Below are positions 35,755 through 45,002 of a DNA stretch of 64,000 nucleotides, one piece after another. The DNA comes from Pilibacter termitis (lineage in GTDB: Bacteria > Bacillota > Bacilli > Lactobacillales > Streptococcaceae). Every line of letters begins with the position of its first letter. The first letter of the stretch is position 1. Location: positions 83,791 through 147,790 of the forward strand of contig NZ_FUXI01000003.1 in assembly GCF_900167335.1 (NCBI RefSeq), in the 5' to 3' direction. The translations under genes and the position numbers were made by a program. The notes beneath the pieces were generated by a model that worked only from the letters and a program-made list of their open reading frames with translations, was not told the origin of the DNA and did not search any database.

Positions 35755-35811
35755 TTGAATAGCACTCTAAAATCTTACGTTTGAAACGGAGGTTTTAGAG
35801 TGCTATTCAGT
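35755..35811. terminator. Bidirectional terminator palindrome
   Basis: GAATAGCACTCTAAAA and TTTTAGAGTGCTATTC form a perfect 16-base stem between two convergent genes and can serve both strands. Confidence 0.8.
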
Positions 35812-35821
35812 ATATGGAAAA

Positions 35822-36400
35822 TTATATCTGTTTTTTGAGCAGAACATTCGCAAAATCTAAAATGATTTCTTGATTTTGGCTGTTTAATTTTTTTGAAACA
35901 CATAAAATCTTCGCCAATTTCTCGTTTGTGATTGTAGGATTTTCGGTTATTCCTGCAATATATTCAGAACTAACTTCAAAGAAAATCGCAAGTTTTAAAA
36001 TTTCATCAGCACGTGGCAAGCGTTCGCCTGTTTCTATTTCGTTCAGTGAAATAGTAGAGATATTTATTAGTTTAGAAAACTCATCTATTGAGTAACCTTT
36101 ACTTTTTCTTAACTTTTTAAAACGCTCTGATGATGTTTTTGTTACTGTTTCTTTTTCTACTTTATAACGTGGGTCAAATTCCTCCAGTGGAATTTGGAAG
36201 AAGTCGGCTATCTTTTGGGAGTTTTCTTTGTTTGGTATAGATATTCCTTTTATATACGAGTGTATATTTTGTTTTTTAATCGAAGTTGCGTTTGATAAAT
36301 CTATTTGCCTTAACTTACTAATCTTAAGTAATTCTTTTATCCGCTCAGATATTATTTCCCTATTTTTTATATCCTCTTTCGTTAGTGTTCCTCTACCCAA
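35822..36400 (-). CDS. XRE-family regulator with two helix-turn-helix domains
   Basis: The 192-residue protein carries two XRE-type HTH domains: about residues 14-70 (LLKISKLRQIDLSNATSIKK) and about 93-147 (LRKSKGYSIDEFSKLINIS, then NEIETGERLPRADEILKLA). A short helical end may dimerise. Divergent spacing to yqeG and the lone position give no target hint. Confidence 0.88.
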   Translation of the reverse strand: MGRGTLTKEDIKNREIISERIKELLKISKLRQIDLSNATSIKKQNIHSYIKGISIPNKENSQKIADFFQIPLEEFDPRYKVEKETVTKTSSERFKKLRKSKGYSIDEFSKLINISTISLNEIETGERLPRADEILKLAIFFEVSSEYIAGITENPTITNEKLAKILCVSKKLNSQNQEIILDFANVLLKKQI

Positions 36401-36565
36401 TTTCGCACTTCCTTTCAGAAATCTTTCCTTTTATAAAATTGTACACGAATAAATTCTAAAGGGAAAGATGTTTCTTCTTACCTTTTCCTCTGCATTACTC
36501 GAAAAATCCACCAAACTATGATAAAATCACGAGAGATACTGAATTTAAATAGAATGGATAAAACA

Positions 36566-37087
36566 ATGGTAGAAAAATACAAACCGACATTTTTGGTAGA
36601 GGCAGTTTACCAATTGACACCAGAGATGCTGAAAAAACACGGGTTTAAGGCTGTTTTGACGGATTTGGATAACACTTTGATAGCTTGGAACAATCCACTT
36701 GGGACACCAGAGTTGCACACGTGGCTTGAGGAACTCAAACAAGCGGAAATTCCAGTGGTCGTCATTTCCAACAACAGCCACAAGCGAATTGAAAAAGCAG
36801 TAGCACCTTTTGGTATTCAATTTGTCAGTCGTGCGATGAAACCGATGATAAAAGGGTTTCGTGAGGCAGAAAAACTACTTAACTTAAAACCAAGTGAGCT
36901 AGTCATGCTAGGAGACCAGCTGATGACTGATATTTGCGGGAGCAACCGAGCAGGGATTGCCAGTGTTTTGGTCAAGCCTGTTGTTCAAAGTGACAGTTTT
37001 GCGACGAAATTTAATCGCATGAGAGAGCGACGTGTGTGGAAAAAATTAGAAAAAAAATATGACATGACGTTTCAGGAAGGAATTTAA
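36566..37087 (+). CDS. yqeG: YqeG family HAD-type phosphatase
   Basis: The 173-residue protein has the HAD-IIIA start FKAVLTDLDNTLIAWNNP and later VVISNNSHKRIEKA and VMLGDQLMTDICGSNRAG. YqeG members are phosphatases of phosphatidylglycerophosphate type or unknown substrate. I chose ATG 36566 because family members begin about here; ATG 36554 is possible, while an ATG at 36518 overlaps the -10 box TATGAT. It heads the yqeG-yqeH-yhbY-nadD-yqeK-rsfS cluster. Confidence 0.93.
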   Translation: MVEKYKPTFLVEAVYQLTPEMLKKHGFKAVLTDLDNTLIAWNNPLGTPELHTWLEELKQAEIPVVVISNNSHKRIEKAVAPFGIQFVSRAMKPMIKGFREAEKLLNLKPSELVMLGDQLMTDICGSNRAGIASVLVKPVVQSDSFATKFNRMRERRVWKKLEKKYDMTFQEGI

Positions 37088-37088
37088 C

Positions 37089-38198
37089 ATGACGGAAAAT
37101 TTACAATGTATTGGTTGTGGTGCAACCATTCAGACAGAGGATAAGGAAAAAATTGGTTTTACACCAAAAGCTGCCCTTGAAAAAGGTATGGAAACAGGGG
37201 AATTGTATTGCCAACGTTGCTTCCGTTTGCGTCATTACAATGAAATTCAAGATGCTTCTTTGACAGATGATGACTTTTTGAAATTACTTCACGAAGTTGG
37301 TGAGAGCGATTCGTTGATTGTCAATGTCGTGGATATTTTTGATTTTAATGGTTCGATTATTACAGGTTTGCACCGTTTTGTAGGGAATAATCCCATTCTT
37401 TTAATCGGGAATAAAAAAGACATTTTGCCTAAATCTTTAAAAGTAGCACGATTGACTCAGTGGATGAAAGAACGTGCCAACGAGTTAGGATTGAAACCAG
37501 TGGACGTTTTATTGACTTCTGCGAAAAAACCAGAGAATTTAGAAGAAATTTTGTCCAGCATTGAGCATTATCGCAACGGAAAAGATGTCTATGTGGTAGG
37601 AGTCACCAATGTTGGAAAATCAACGTTAATTAATAAAATTATCCAATCACGTGCAGGACTTCAAGAGATTATCACGACCAGTCGTTTTCCCGGAACAACT
37701 CTTGATAAAATTGAAATTCCATTAGATGACGGGCATTTTATCATTGATACGCCGGGGATTATCCACCGACATCAAATGGCACATTATCTTGGGAAAAAAG
37801 ATTTGAAAATCATTGCACCACAAAAGGAAATCAAACCGAAAGTTTATCAGTTAAATGCTGAGCAAACGCTATTTTTAGACGGGTTAGCACGTTTTGATTT
37901 TATCAAAGGCGACAAACAAGGATTTATTTGTTATGTGGCAAATGATGTGACAATTCACCGCACGAAACTTGCCAAAGCAGATGAATTTTATGAAAAACAT
38001 AAAGGTGGTTTGCTTACACCCCCACGTGCGGATGAACGAGAGCATTTCCCACGTCTTGTGCGTTTTGAGCATTCGATTAAAGAGAAAAGTGATATTGTCT
38101 TTGCTGGTCTTGGTTGGATTAGCGTAAAAGGTCCTGCAATTGTGGCAGGCTGGGCACCAGAAGGTGTAGATGTATTGGTAAGAAAATCACTGATTTAA
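37089..38198 (+). CDS. yqeH: Ribosome biogenesis GTPase YqeH
   Basis: The 369-residue GTPase has a zinc finger (CIGCG near residue 6 and CQRC near residue 41) and circularly permuted G motifs: LIGNKKD (G4) comes before GVTNVGKSTLIN (G1) and DTPG (G3). YqeH is needed for 30S subunit assembly. It starts one base after the yqeG stop. Confidence 0.96.
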   Translation: MTENLQCIGCGATIQTEDKEKIGFTPKAALEKGMETGELYCQRCFRLRHYNEIQDASLTDDDFLKLLHEVGESDSLIVNVVDIFDFNGSIITGLHRFVGNNPILLIGNKKDILPKSLKVARLTQWMKERANELGLKPVDVLLTSAKKPENLEEILSSIEHYRNGKDVYVVGVTNVGKSTLINKIIQSRAGLQEIITTSRFPGTTLDKIEIPLDDGHFIIDTPGIIHRHQMAHYLGKKDLKIIAPQKEIKPKVYQLNAEQTLFLDGLARFDFIKGDKQGFICYVANDVTIHRTKLAKADEFYEKHKGGLLTPPRADEREHFPRLVRFEHSIKEKSDIVFAGLGWISVKGPAIVAGWAPEGVDVLVRKSLI

Positions 38199-38204
38199 GG
38201 CGAA

Positions 38205-38250
38205 AGAAAAGCGAAGGGGGCGTAAGGAGTTTGTCGCAGTGAGTATTAGA
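38205..38250 (+). repeat. Palindromic repeat family R1, truncated copy
   Basis: AAAAGCGAAGGGGGCGTAAGGAGTTTGTCGCAGTGAG matches the left half of R1, then similarity stops. The remaining gap to yhbY is short. Confidence 0.7.
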
Positions 38251-38285
38251 AAAATGATTGAAATTATGAAAATGAGGAAAAGAAA

Positions 38286-38597
38286 TTGAATTTAACTGGA
38301 AAACAAAAAAGATTTTTAAAAAGTAAAGCACATCATTTAACCCCTGTTTATCAAATTGGAAAAGGTGGGTTGAATGACGAGATAAAAACAGGGATTCGTG
38401 AGGCTTTGGAGCGTCGTGAATTGATTAAAGTGTCTCTTTTACAAAATACAGACGAGGAGGCAAGTGAGGTTGCTACACTTTTAGCAGAACAACTCGGACT
38501 TATGGTTGTGCAAATCATTGGTCGAGTGTTGGTGCTATTTAAACCGTCAAGTAAGGAAAAATACCAAAAACTTTCAAAGGAAGTAAAATCCATTTAG
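38286..38597 (+). CDS. yhbY: YhbY/CRM-domain RNA-binding protein
   Basis: The 103-residue product has the CRM fold with LTGKQKRFLKSKAHHLTPVYQIGKGGL and the RRELIKVSLLQN block. It binds pre-50S ribosomal particles. The start is TTG 38286 behind TGAGGAAAAG; the sequence aligns from the first residues. Confidence 0.94.
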   Translation: MNLTGKQKRFLKSKAHHLTPVYQIGKGGLNDEIKTGIREALERRELIKVSLLQNTDEEASEVATLLAEQLGLMVVQIIGRVLVLFKPSSKEKYQKLSKEVKSI

Positions 38598-38636
38598 TTG
38601 ACAAGCGAAAAATTCGTGAAAAGATGGAGTAAAGCT

Positions 38637-39278
38637 ATGACAAAAGCGAAAGAAACAGTTGAAACAATGGTGGAGACAACACAAAAACGTCGTCAAATTG
38701 GGATTTTAGGTGGCAATTTTAATCCTGTTCACCATGCACATTTGCTGATTGCTGATCAAGTGGAGCAACAACTTGGGCTTGATAGAGTGTATCTTATGCC
38801 AGAATGTTTGCCGCCACACATTGATACGAAAGAAACGATTTCAGCAGAGCATAGACTCAATATGTTACAATTAGCCACAAAAGACAATGTAAGACTTGGC
38901 ATTGAAACGATTGAATTACATCGTGGTGGGAAAAGCTACACTTATGACACGATGAAACAATTATTGGAGCTAAATCCAGAGGTTGACTATTATTTTATTA
39001 TCGGTGGGGATATGGTGGAATATTTGCCAAAATGGTATAAAATTGATGAATTGGTTGATATGGTGCAATTTGTTGCGGTAGAAAGACCAGAGTATAAGGC
39101 AAGTACAACTTATCCTGTAATTTGGGTGGATGCTCCGAAGTTAGATATTTCTAGCTCAAAACTACGTGAAATGATAAACAAAGGTATGGAGCCACGTTAT
39201 TTATTACCGAGTGAAGTATTGAACTATATCAAACGAAACGGACTATATACAAATGGAAAAGAAGAACTTAATGTATAG
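38637..39278 (+). CDS. nadD: Nicotinate-nucleotide adenylyltransferase NadD
   Basis: The 213-residue enzyme shows IGILGGNFNPVHHAHLLIADQV (nucleotide binding), MPECLPPHI, and ISSSKLREMI near the end. It makes nicotinate adenine dinucleotide from NaMN and ATP. ATG 38637 is chosen for the GGAG before it; an in-frame TTG at 38598 would add 13 residues. Confidence 0.95.
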   Translation: MTKAKETVETMVETTQKRRQIGILGGNFNPVHHAHLLIADQVEQQLGLDRVYLMPECLPPHIDTKETISAEHRLNMLQLATKDNVRLGIETIELHRGGKSYTYDTMKQLLELNPEVDYYFIIGGDMVEYLPKWYKIDELVDMVQFVAVERPEYKASTTYPVIWVDAPKLDISSSKLREMINKGMEPRYLLPSEVLNYIKRNGLYTNGKEELNV

Positions 39279-39858
39279 CGGAAAGTATTTTCAAGGAACA
39301 CGTGAAGAATTGCTCAAGCGTGTGAACTCCGTGATGAGCGAGAAACGTTTTCGCCATGTGTTAGGAGTGGAAAAAGCGGCATTTCACTTAGCTGAAAAAT
39401 ACGGTGAAGAGCTTGAAAAAACAAGCATTGCTGCACTTGTACATGATTATGCAAAGGAAAAAAGCGATGATGAAATGATTGCACTCATTCGAGAAAGTGC
39501 GATAGATAACAAGATTCTTCCATTTGGCAACAATATTTGGCATGGCATAGCAGGAGTCGAAGTGATTACTCGTGAGTTGGCAATTGACAACGAAGAAATT
39601 TTGCAAGCAGTACGTGTGCATACAACGGCATCTTCACAGATGAGTTTGCTAGACAAAATTATTTTTGTAGCAGACTATATCGAAGAAAACCGTACATTTC
39701 CACTTGTCGAAGAGGCAAGAAAAATTGCAGAGGAAAACTTGGATTTCGCAGTAAAATTTGAACTTATACACACACTAGAACATTTGATTGCCCAAAATGC
39801 AAAAATTTACCCTCAAACTATTGAGGCATACAATACTTGGGTGGCAGGAATGAAATGA
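39271..39858 (+). CDS. yqeK: YqeK family HD-domain hydrolase
   Basis: The 195-residue protein has HD motifs FRHVLGVEKAAFHLAEKYG, ALVHDYAKEKSD, NIWHGIAGVEV and VRVHTTASSQMSLLDKIIFVADYIE. YqeK proteins hydrolyse diadenosine tetraphosphate symmetrically. The start at 39271 overlaps the nadD end by eight bases; ATG 39253 is a less likely alternative. Confidence 0.94.
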   Translation: MYSGKYFQGTREELLKRVNSVMSEKRFRHVLGVEKAAFHLAEKYGEELEKTSIAALVHDYAKEKSDDEMIALIRESAIDNKILPFGNNIWHGIAGVEVITRELAIDNEEILQAVRVHTTASSQMSLLDKIIFVADYIEENRTFPLVEEARKIAEENLDFAVKFELIHTLEHLIAQNAKIYPQTIEAYNTWVAGMK

Positions 39859-39898
39859 TAACGAAGAAAACTTTGATCGGAAAGGAATTATTAAAGAA

Positions 39899-40258
39899 TT
39901 GGATACGAAAAAATTATTAGAATTAGTAGTAAAAGCAGCAGATAGCAAACGAGCAGAGGATATTTTGGCTCTTGACGTACAAAAAGTAAGTCTACTTGCC
40001 GATTATTTTGTTATTACACATGGGAACAATGAGCGACAAATTCATGCGATTGTAGACAATGTAGTCGAAGAAATTGGAAAAAATGGCGGGCTTGTGAAAC
40101 GCATTGAAGGTCGTGACGGCGGAAAATGGATTTTAGTGGACTTGGGAGATGTGATTTTACACGTATTTTCAAAAGACGAGCGTGATTATTACAACCTTGA
40201 GAAACTTTGGAGCGATGCCACACTTGTGGAACTTACAGATTGGATAAGTGCAGAGTAA
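39899..40258 (+). CDS. rsfS: Ribosome silencing factor RsfS
   Basis: The 119-residue product has the DUF143 pattern: LLELVVKAADSKRAEDILALDV, LADYFVITHGNNERQIHAI, and GDVILHVFSKDERDYYNLEKLW. It binds L14 and blocks subunit joining in starvation. The start is TTG 39899; its ribosome site AAAGGAA is rather distant. The stop TAA shares a base with the next ATG. Confidence 0.94.
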   Translation: MDTKKLLELVVKAADSKRAEDILALDVQKVSLLADYFVITHGNNERQIHAIVDNVVEEIGKNGGLVKRIEGRDGGKWILVDLGDVILHVFSKDERDYYNLEKLWSDATLVELTDWISAE

Positions 40259-40992
40259 TGGAAAATTATGAAACCTTTGCTTTTATTTATGATAAGGTAA
40301 TGGATACTTCGCTTTATGAAAAATGGTTGTCTTTTTCTAAACGTCATTTGCCAAAAGAAACGAAAAGTTTGCTAGAGCTTGCTTGTGGCACAGGTGCGTT
40401 AGCCGTAGAACTTGCCAAAGAGGGATATGAGGTGACTGGGCTTGATTTGTCCGAAGAAATGCTCATGATGGCATACAATCGTGCAGTAGAAGAAGAAGTC
40501 AATATTCAGTGGTGCGAGGGCGATATGCTTGATTTGTCTGAAGTTGGCACTTACCAAGCGGTCACTTGTTTTTCAGATTCACTTTGTTATATGAAAAATC
40601 GTCAAGAAGTACAACAAGTATTTGATGAAGTGTATCGAGTGTTAGAAGATGACGGGGTATTCATTTTTGACGTCCATTCTATTTACCAAATTGATGAAGT
40701 GTTTCCTAACTATTCTTATCATGAAAATGAGGAAGACTTTGCGTTTTTGTGGGATAGTTTTTCTGGAGGAAAAACTCATTCTATCGTGCATGAGCTAACT
40801 TTCTTCGTAGAAAACGCTGAGGGAGTGTTTGAACGCATTGACGAAGTGCATGAAGAACGTACCTACTCCTTAGAACAATACCAATTTATGCTCGAAAGTG
40901 CAGGATTCAACAACATCGAAATTTACGCAGATTTCAAGGACACCTCCCCAACAAAAGAAAGCAAAAGATGGTTCTTCGTCTGCGGGAAATAG
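40258..40992 (+). CDS. SAM-dependent methyltransferase (YqeM-like)
   Basis: The 244-residue class I methyltransferase has motif I LLELACGTGALAVELAKEG and GLDLSEEMLMMAYNRA, then QAVTCFSDSLCYM. ATG 40258 overlaps the rsfS stop, so the two are translationally coupled, a conserved neighbourhood. The substrate is unknown. Confidence 0.9.
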   Translation: MENYETFAFIYDKVMDTSLYEKWLSFSKRHLPKETKSLLELACGTGALAVELAKEGYEVTGLDLSEEMLMMAYNRAVEEEVNIQWCEGDMLDLSEVGTYQAVTCFSDSLCYMKNRQEVQQVFDEVYRVLEDDGVFIFDVHSIYQIDEVFPNYSYHENEEDFAFLWDSFSGGKTHSIVHELTFFVENAEGVFERIDEVHEERTYSLEQYQFMLESAGFNNIEIYADFKDTSPTKESKRWFFVCGK

Positions 40993-40994
40993 AA

Positions 40995-41236
40995 AAGCTA
41001 CGAGGGGCGATTTGAAGTCTGCAACAGCGAACCATGTCGTTTATTTACTTGAAGCGAAGCTTCAAGCGACATTGTGAGCAGTTGCCAGACTTCAGCCCCT
41101 CGCAGCTAGACACAGAAAAGCTACGAGGGGGCGTTTTGAAGTTTGTGGCAGTGAGCCGTGCCGTTTATCTACTCGAAACGCAGTTTCGAGCGGCACTGTG
41201 AACAGCCACCAAACTTCATCTCTCGTGTAGGTAGAT
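40995..41236 (+). repeat. Palindromic repeat family R1, two tandem copies
   Basis: Two units follow the methyltransferase gene, with inner stems CTTGAAGC/GCTTCAAG and CTCGAAAC/GTTTCGAG. Compared with other copies the stem bases change in pairs. The outer parts are TTTGAAGT...ACTTCA and CGAGGGG...CCCCTCG. Confidence 0.88.
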
Positions 41237-41427
41237 TTTTTCTAGCGTGGTTTGGCATAATGTCCTAGCCTTGCTTTTTTTCGGAAAACAGATAAGCATT
41301 TTCTTAATTTTCCTTATATCAATTAAGTATAGCACTTGTCTTTCAACAAAAAATGCTATAATAGCAAAGACAAATCTAAAAGGAATCACGAATTTTTATA
41401 GGGTTCTATGTATAAATGGAGGGTTTT

Positions 41428-42075
41428 ATGTTTAATTTTACAGAGCTATTGACACAGCTTTTGCACAATCGGGAGATTTATTTTTATCTTGTGCTAGGAT
41501 TGATTATTTTTGTGGAAACAGGAATTGTGATTTTCCCATTTTTACCGGGGGATTCGATTTTATTTTTTGCAGGAAGTGTGGCAGCACTAGGGTCAAATAG
41601 TATTTCGGTGACTGTTTTAGTTGTCTCGCTCACTATTCTTGCGTTTTTTGCCAATTTGTTGAACTATGAAATAGGTCGTCATTTTGGCGAAAGTCTGCAC
41701 AAACATCCGAAATTGACCCGTTTCTTAAAACCTCACTACATTGAGGAGGCAGAGCAATTTTTTGAAAAATACGGTTCGTTTGCCATTTTCCTCGGTCGAT
41801 TTATGCCGATTATCCGCACGATTGTGCCGTTTACTGCAGGGACAAGCAAAATGCCACACAAAAAATTTGTGTTATACAATGCACTCGGAGGTTTTACTTG
41901 GATATTTCTTTGCGTGATAGCAGGATTTTTCTTTGGGAACATTCCGTTTGTGCAAAAGCATTTTGAATTGATTATGATTGCGATTATTTTCGTTTCATTA
42001 ATTCCAGCATTTTTGATGGCGGCAAAACGAATGATTGTTAAGAAACATACGATTCTTGAAGAAAAGAAGAAGTGA
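41428..42075 (+). CDS. DedA family membrane protein
   Basis: The 215-residue protein has the DedA/SNARE-associated pattern: ETGIVIFPFLPGDSILFFAG, LNYEIGRHFG, and FLGRFMPIIRTIVPFTAGTSKMPHKKFVLYNALGG. DedA proteins act in lipid-carrier flipping and membrane homeostasis. ATG 41428 follows ATGGAGGG. A TATAAT at 41357 with TTGTCT at 41336 may be its promoter. Confidence 0.93.
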   Translation: MFNFTELLTQLLHNREIYFYLVLGLIIFVETGIVIFPFLPGDSILFFAGSVAALGSNSISVTVLVVSLTILAFFANLLNYEIGRHFGESLHKHPKLTRFLKPHYIEEAEQFFEKYGSFAIFLGRFMPIIRTIVPFTAGTSKMPHKKFVLYNALGGFTWIFLCVIAGFFFGNIPFVQKHFELIMIAIIFVSLIPAFLMAAKRMIVKKHTILEEKKK

Positions 42076-42087
42076 GGTGTGTAAGAG

Positions 42088-42945
42088 ATGATTGACCAGT
42101 TTATAGATTATGCCATTCAAAACGGTGGTTGGATGGAGCTTGACCGTCAATATTTGGCGAACAAGATTTTTGACTTGTCAGGTGGCGACATGGATGCCGA
42201 CTCTTCTTTGTCTGCAAAGCAAACTGCTGAGGCTTTGGCGAAGAAAGCAACGGACAAGGAAGATATTCAATACATGATTTTTGTGCAGTTATTAGACTTA
42301 CTCACTCCTCCGCCAAGTGTGGTAAATGCTTATTTTGCCGAGCATTATCATCAATCACCAGAGACGGCAACGAAATACTACCATGATTTACTCAAAGGAA
42401 TTGGCTTTTTTGAGACAAGCTATGCTAAAAAAGAAGAAGATTTCTTGAATTTTTACGCTGAAGGAACGCTTGTTTCGATGAACAATCGTTTTATTCGCAT
42501 GAATCTTTCTGGTCAAAGTTGGGGATTTCAGCTATTACCGAATGAAAACGAAGAAATTGGCATGATTTTCCCAGAGTACGAGGCACAATATTCTACGCTG
42601 AAAAAAGTGCTAACGAAAATGTTTGAGATTACCGAAACATTCCCACACTACGAGATTTCTATGGCACCAGCATGGTTTCGTACTGCTCCTCGCAAGGAAA
42701 ATCATACCCCAAGCGTATTGCACGAGTTAACTTCAACAGAATTAACCGAAGCCTGCGTTTACGAGGAAACAAACCAACTAGAATTAACCAGCTACAACAC
42801 AGACGAATTGATTGTATTCGCTAAACAAATTCCTTATCAAGCCTACAAAACGATTACAGGCTATCGCACAAATAATCAATTTACTTTGCTTATTTCGTTT
42901 AAGGATGAGTTTTTGTTGAGGGAGAATCTTTTGAGGATAAAATAA
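42088..42945 (+). CDS. Shortened GalT class II-like protein without catalytic motifs
   Basis: The first 110 residues resemble the N-terminus of class II galactose-1-P uridylyltransferase: MIDQFIDYAIQNGG, LDRQYLANKI, LLDLLTPPPSVVN and HQSPETATKYYHDL. A later block (LSGQSWGFQLLPN) and a strand-rich end also correspond. However, at 285 residues it is far shorter than the usual 480-500. The zinc CxxC region and the GS-I-x-x-H-x-H-F active-site block are missing; FPHYEISMAPAWF runs straight into other sequence. It is intact as a frame, so it may serve another role. Confidence 0.65.
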   Translation: MIDQFIDYAIQNGGWMELDRQYLANKIFDLSGGDMDADSSLSAKQTAEALAKKATDKEDIQYMIFVQLLDLLTPPPSVVNAYFAEHYHQSPETATKYYHDLLKGIGFFETSYAKKEEDFLNFYAEGTLVSMNNRFIRMNLSGQSWGFQLLPNENEEIGMIFPEYEAQYSTLKKVLTKMFEITETFPHYEISMAPAWFRTAPRKENHTPSVLHELTSTELTEACVYEETNQLELTSYNTDELIVFAKQIPYQAYKTITGYRTNNQFTLLISFKDEFLLRENLLRIK

Positions 42946-42949
42946 AAGA

Positions 42950-43040
42950 ACTCCGTTTCATCCAAAATCAGCTAGTTTCTCTTGTTTTTAGGAAATCTGG
43001 AAACTAGCGATTTTGGGTAAGTATGAGGTTTTAGAGTTAC
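42950..43040 (+). repeat. Palindromic repeat family R2, diverged copy
   Basis: CCAAAATCAGCTAGTTTC and GAAACTAGCGATTTTGG form a long imperfect stem flanked by ACTCCG and GGTTTTAGAG. It shares these segments with 46041-46194 and 48063-48130. Confidence 0.65.
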
Positions 43041-43170
43041 CCGTAAAATCCCCCGCGAATTCATCAATCTTCCAGTTAAATTTCACGCTATTTTTCAACT
43101 TAGCTGGAAGATGTTCGCTAACACTTTTTTTAATCGCTATAAAAGTCAAGTTCGTTGAGAACTTCTTTTT

Positions 43171-43201
43171 TTGTATTTATTGTATTATATGTTATAATAC
43201 A
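43171..43201 (+). promoter_or_regulatory. Promoter with perfect palindromic GntR operator
   Basis: TTGTAT (43171) and TATAAT (43193-43198) are 16 bases apart. The -10 box lies inside a perfect palindrome with half-sites TGTATTATA and TATAATACA around TGT (43181-43201). This fits autoregulation by the YtrA-type GntR protein encoded just downstream. Confidence 0.8.
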
Positions 43202-43231
43202 TATATAAACAACATGAAAGGAAGTGATGAA

Positions 43232-43609
43232 ATGTTGATGACGATCCAATTCGAAAGCGAAACCCCTATTTATCAGCAAATTCACGACCAAGTGATTTTA
43301 GGTTTAGCAAAAGGAGAATTGCACTGGGGAGAGGATTTACCAAGTGTGCGTGCCATGTCAGAAGAAATAGGTGTCAATATGATGACCATTCAAAAAGGCT
43401 ATCAAGCACTGAAAGACGAAGGGATTTTGGTAAGCGATAGAAGAAGTGGAACGAAAATTGTAACGACACCGCCTAAGATATTTACAAACCAAGCAAAATT
43501 TCAGGAGATTCTCTTGCAACTTATGGCACTTGCCAAAATTCACAATATTTCTCTTGAAGAAATGAATGAGACCATTACTAAAATTTATCACGATTTAGAA
43601 AGAAAGTAG
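43232..43609 (+). CDS. GntR-family regulator, YtrA type
   Basis: The 125-residue protein has a GntR winged helix: SETPIYQQIHDQVILGLAKGELHWGEDLPSVRAMSEEIGVNMMTIQKGYQALKDEG-type sequence, followed by a short helical tail without a ligand domain, which defines the YtrA subfamily. ATG 43232 follows AAAGGAAG; ATG 43214 would place that site inside the gene. It is co-transcribed with the membrane protein downstream. Confidence 0.92.
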   Translation: MLMTIQFESETPIYQQIHDQVILGLAKGELHWGEDLPSVRAMSEEIGVNMMTIQKGYQALKDEGILVSDRRSGTKIVTTPPKIFTNQAKFQEILLQLMALAKIHNISLEEMNETITKIYHDLERK

Positions 43610-43615
43610 GTGCAA

Positions 43616-45001
43616 ATGATGCTCTATATTATATTTCCTGCTATTCTCTTGTTTACAGGAGTTGTTCTCGTTGTTGCAATGTATATCACACAACTATCGC
43701 AGAAAAATATTGTGCTAGAAAATACTTTGCCAAGCGAACTATTGCATCACACAACAGTCAAGAAAGTTCTTACGACTATGCTCAAAAGAATGAGTGCGAC
43801 GGTGATTATCACTTGTGTGTTAAGCTGCTTGACCTCGTTCATTCCATTTGACTCTATACAACTTTTTGCTTTTTTCTTCTTGCTATTTGGTATGCTTGCC
43901 CTTATTTTTTGGGAGCATATTCTTGCGATTGGTGAAGTAAAAGAGTTTAAGCAAAAAATGCTAGGAGTGACTGAGGAAAATGAAAAAAGAACGGTTTTGA
44001 TTGATACTCATGTCGTCTCTCAAAAGGAGAAGGGAGTGATTTCTCCTATTTGGTTTTGTATGCCTATCCTTTCAAGTATTGTAAGCCTTGTGTATCTACT
44101 GCAACATACAAAAATGTGGAGCAGTATTTTTACTTTGAGTATTTTGATTGTTTTGTTTCTCGTAATACTCCTTTATTTGTATAAAACCGTTCGCAAATTG
44201 CCTGTTAAGGCGATTACTTACAATACAAAAATCAATTTCATTCTTTCTTCGATACGAAAAAAAGCATGGAACAAAATGATTTTATTGTTGATAGGTTATT
44301 CAGCCGTTCTCATTTTTATAACCAGTATTGGACTTAGTACGACAGATTATCAAAAAAATATTTTTGCACTGGTAATTCTTTTGGTTGCCACCATTTTCTT
44401 GATTGTGTCTCTTTTTATTCTTTTGGCGAAATTGCGTCAGCAAATGAATCTTCATTTACAAGGAGTCAAAATAATAGAAGAGGCGAACGAGGACAAATAT
44501 TGGCGATACGGGGTTTACATTAACAAAAACGATCCAAGATTATTCGTTCCTTATCGCACCAATTTGCAGATTACAATCAATTTAGGAACAAAAATAGGAA
44601 AAGGAATACTGATTGGCATTTTTGGCTTTATCATAGTGCTTATCACCTCTCTAAGCCTTATGCTTGCTTATAATGATTTTACACCACAGCCTTTCACCAT
44701 TCAAAAAGAAAAAAATGCTTTGGTGTTACATCATTTTTTGACGACAAAGAAAATACCTGAGAGCAAAATCGAAAGCATCGAGCTTATTGATACAAAATTA
44801 AAAAATGTCGTGAAAGTTGCAGGAACAAACTCAAAGCATTACAACACTGGGGAGTTTACAGTCAATGGAAAATCAAGTTTTCTTTTGATACACAACAACG
44901 TGAGGAAAATGATTGAGATAAAAACACCAGAAAAAGTGTACTATCTCAATTATCGAACAGCTGAGGAAACTAACAGTGTATATCAAACGATCACGAAATG
45001 A
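43616..45001 (+). CDS. Multi-pass membrane protein co-operonic with GntR (DUF1648/DUF5808-like)
   Basis: About 461 residues with eight or so membrane helices, among them about 1-22, 60-105, 145-200, 220-265 and 330-360. A soluble C-terminal PH-like part follows (about 385-460, LVLHHFLTTKKIPESKIESIELID). This layout matches proteins encoded next to YtrA-type regulators in Firmicutes, often tied to envelope stress. ATG 43616 or 43619 could start it. Confidence 0.75.
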   Translation: MMLYIIFPAILLFTGVVLVVAMYITQLSQKNIVLENTLPSELLHHTTVKKVLTTMLKRMSATVIITCVLSCLTSFIPFDSIQLFAFFFLLFGMLALIFWEHILAIGEVKEFKQKMLGVTEENEKRTVLIDTHVVSQKEKGVISPIWFCMPILSSIVSLVYLLQHTKMWSSIFTLSILIVLFLVILLYLYKTVRKLPVKAITYNTKINFILSSIRKKAWNKMILLLIGYSAVLIFITSIGLSTTDYQKNIFALVILLVATIFLIVSLFILLAKLRQQMNLHLQGVKIIEEANEDKYWRYGVYINKNDPRLFVPYRTNLQITINLGTKIGKGILIGIFGFIIVLITSLSLMLAYNDFTPQPFTIQKEKNALVLHHFLTTKKIPESKIESIELIDTKLKNVVKVAGTNSKHYNTGEFTVNGKSSFLLIHNNVRKMIEIKTPEKVYYLNYRTAEETNSVYQTITK

Positions 45002-45002
45002 A

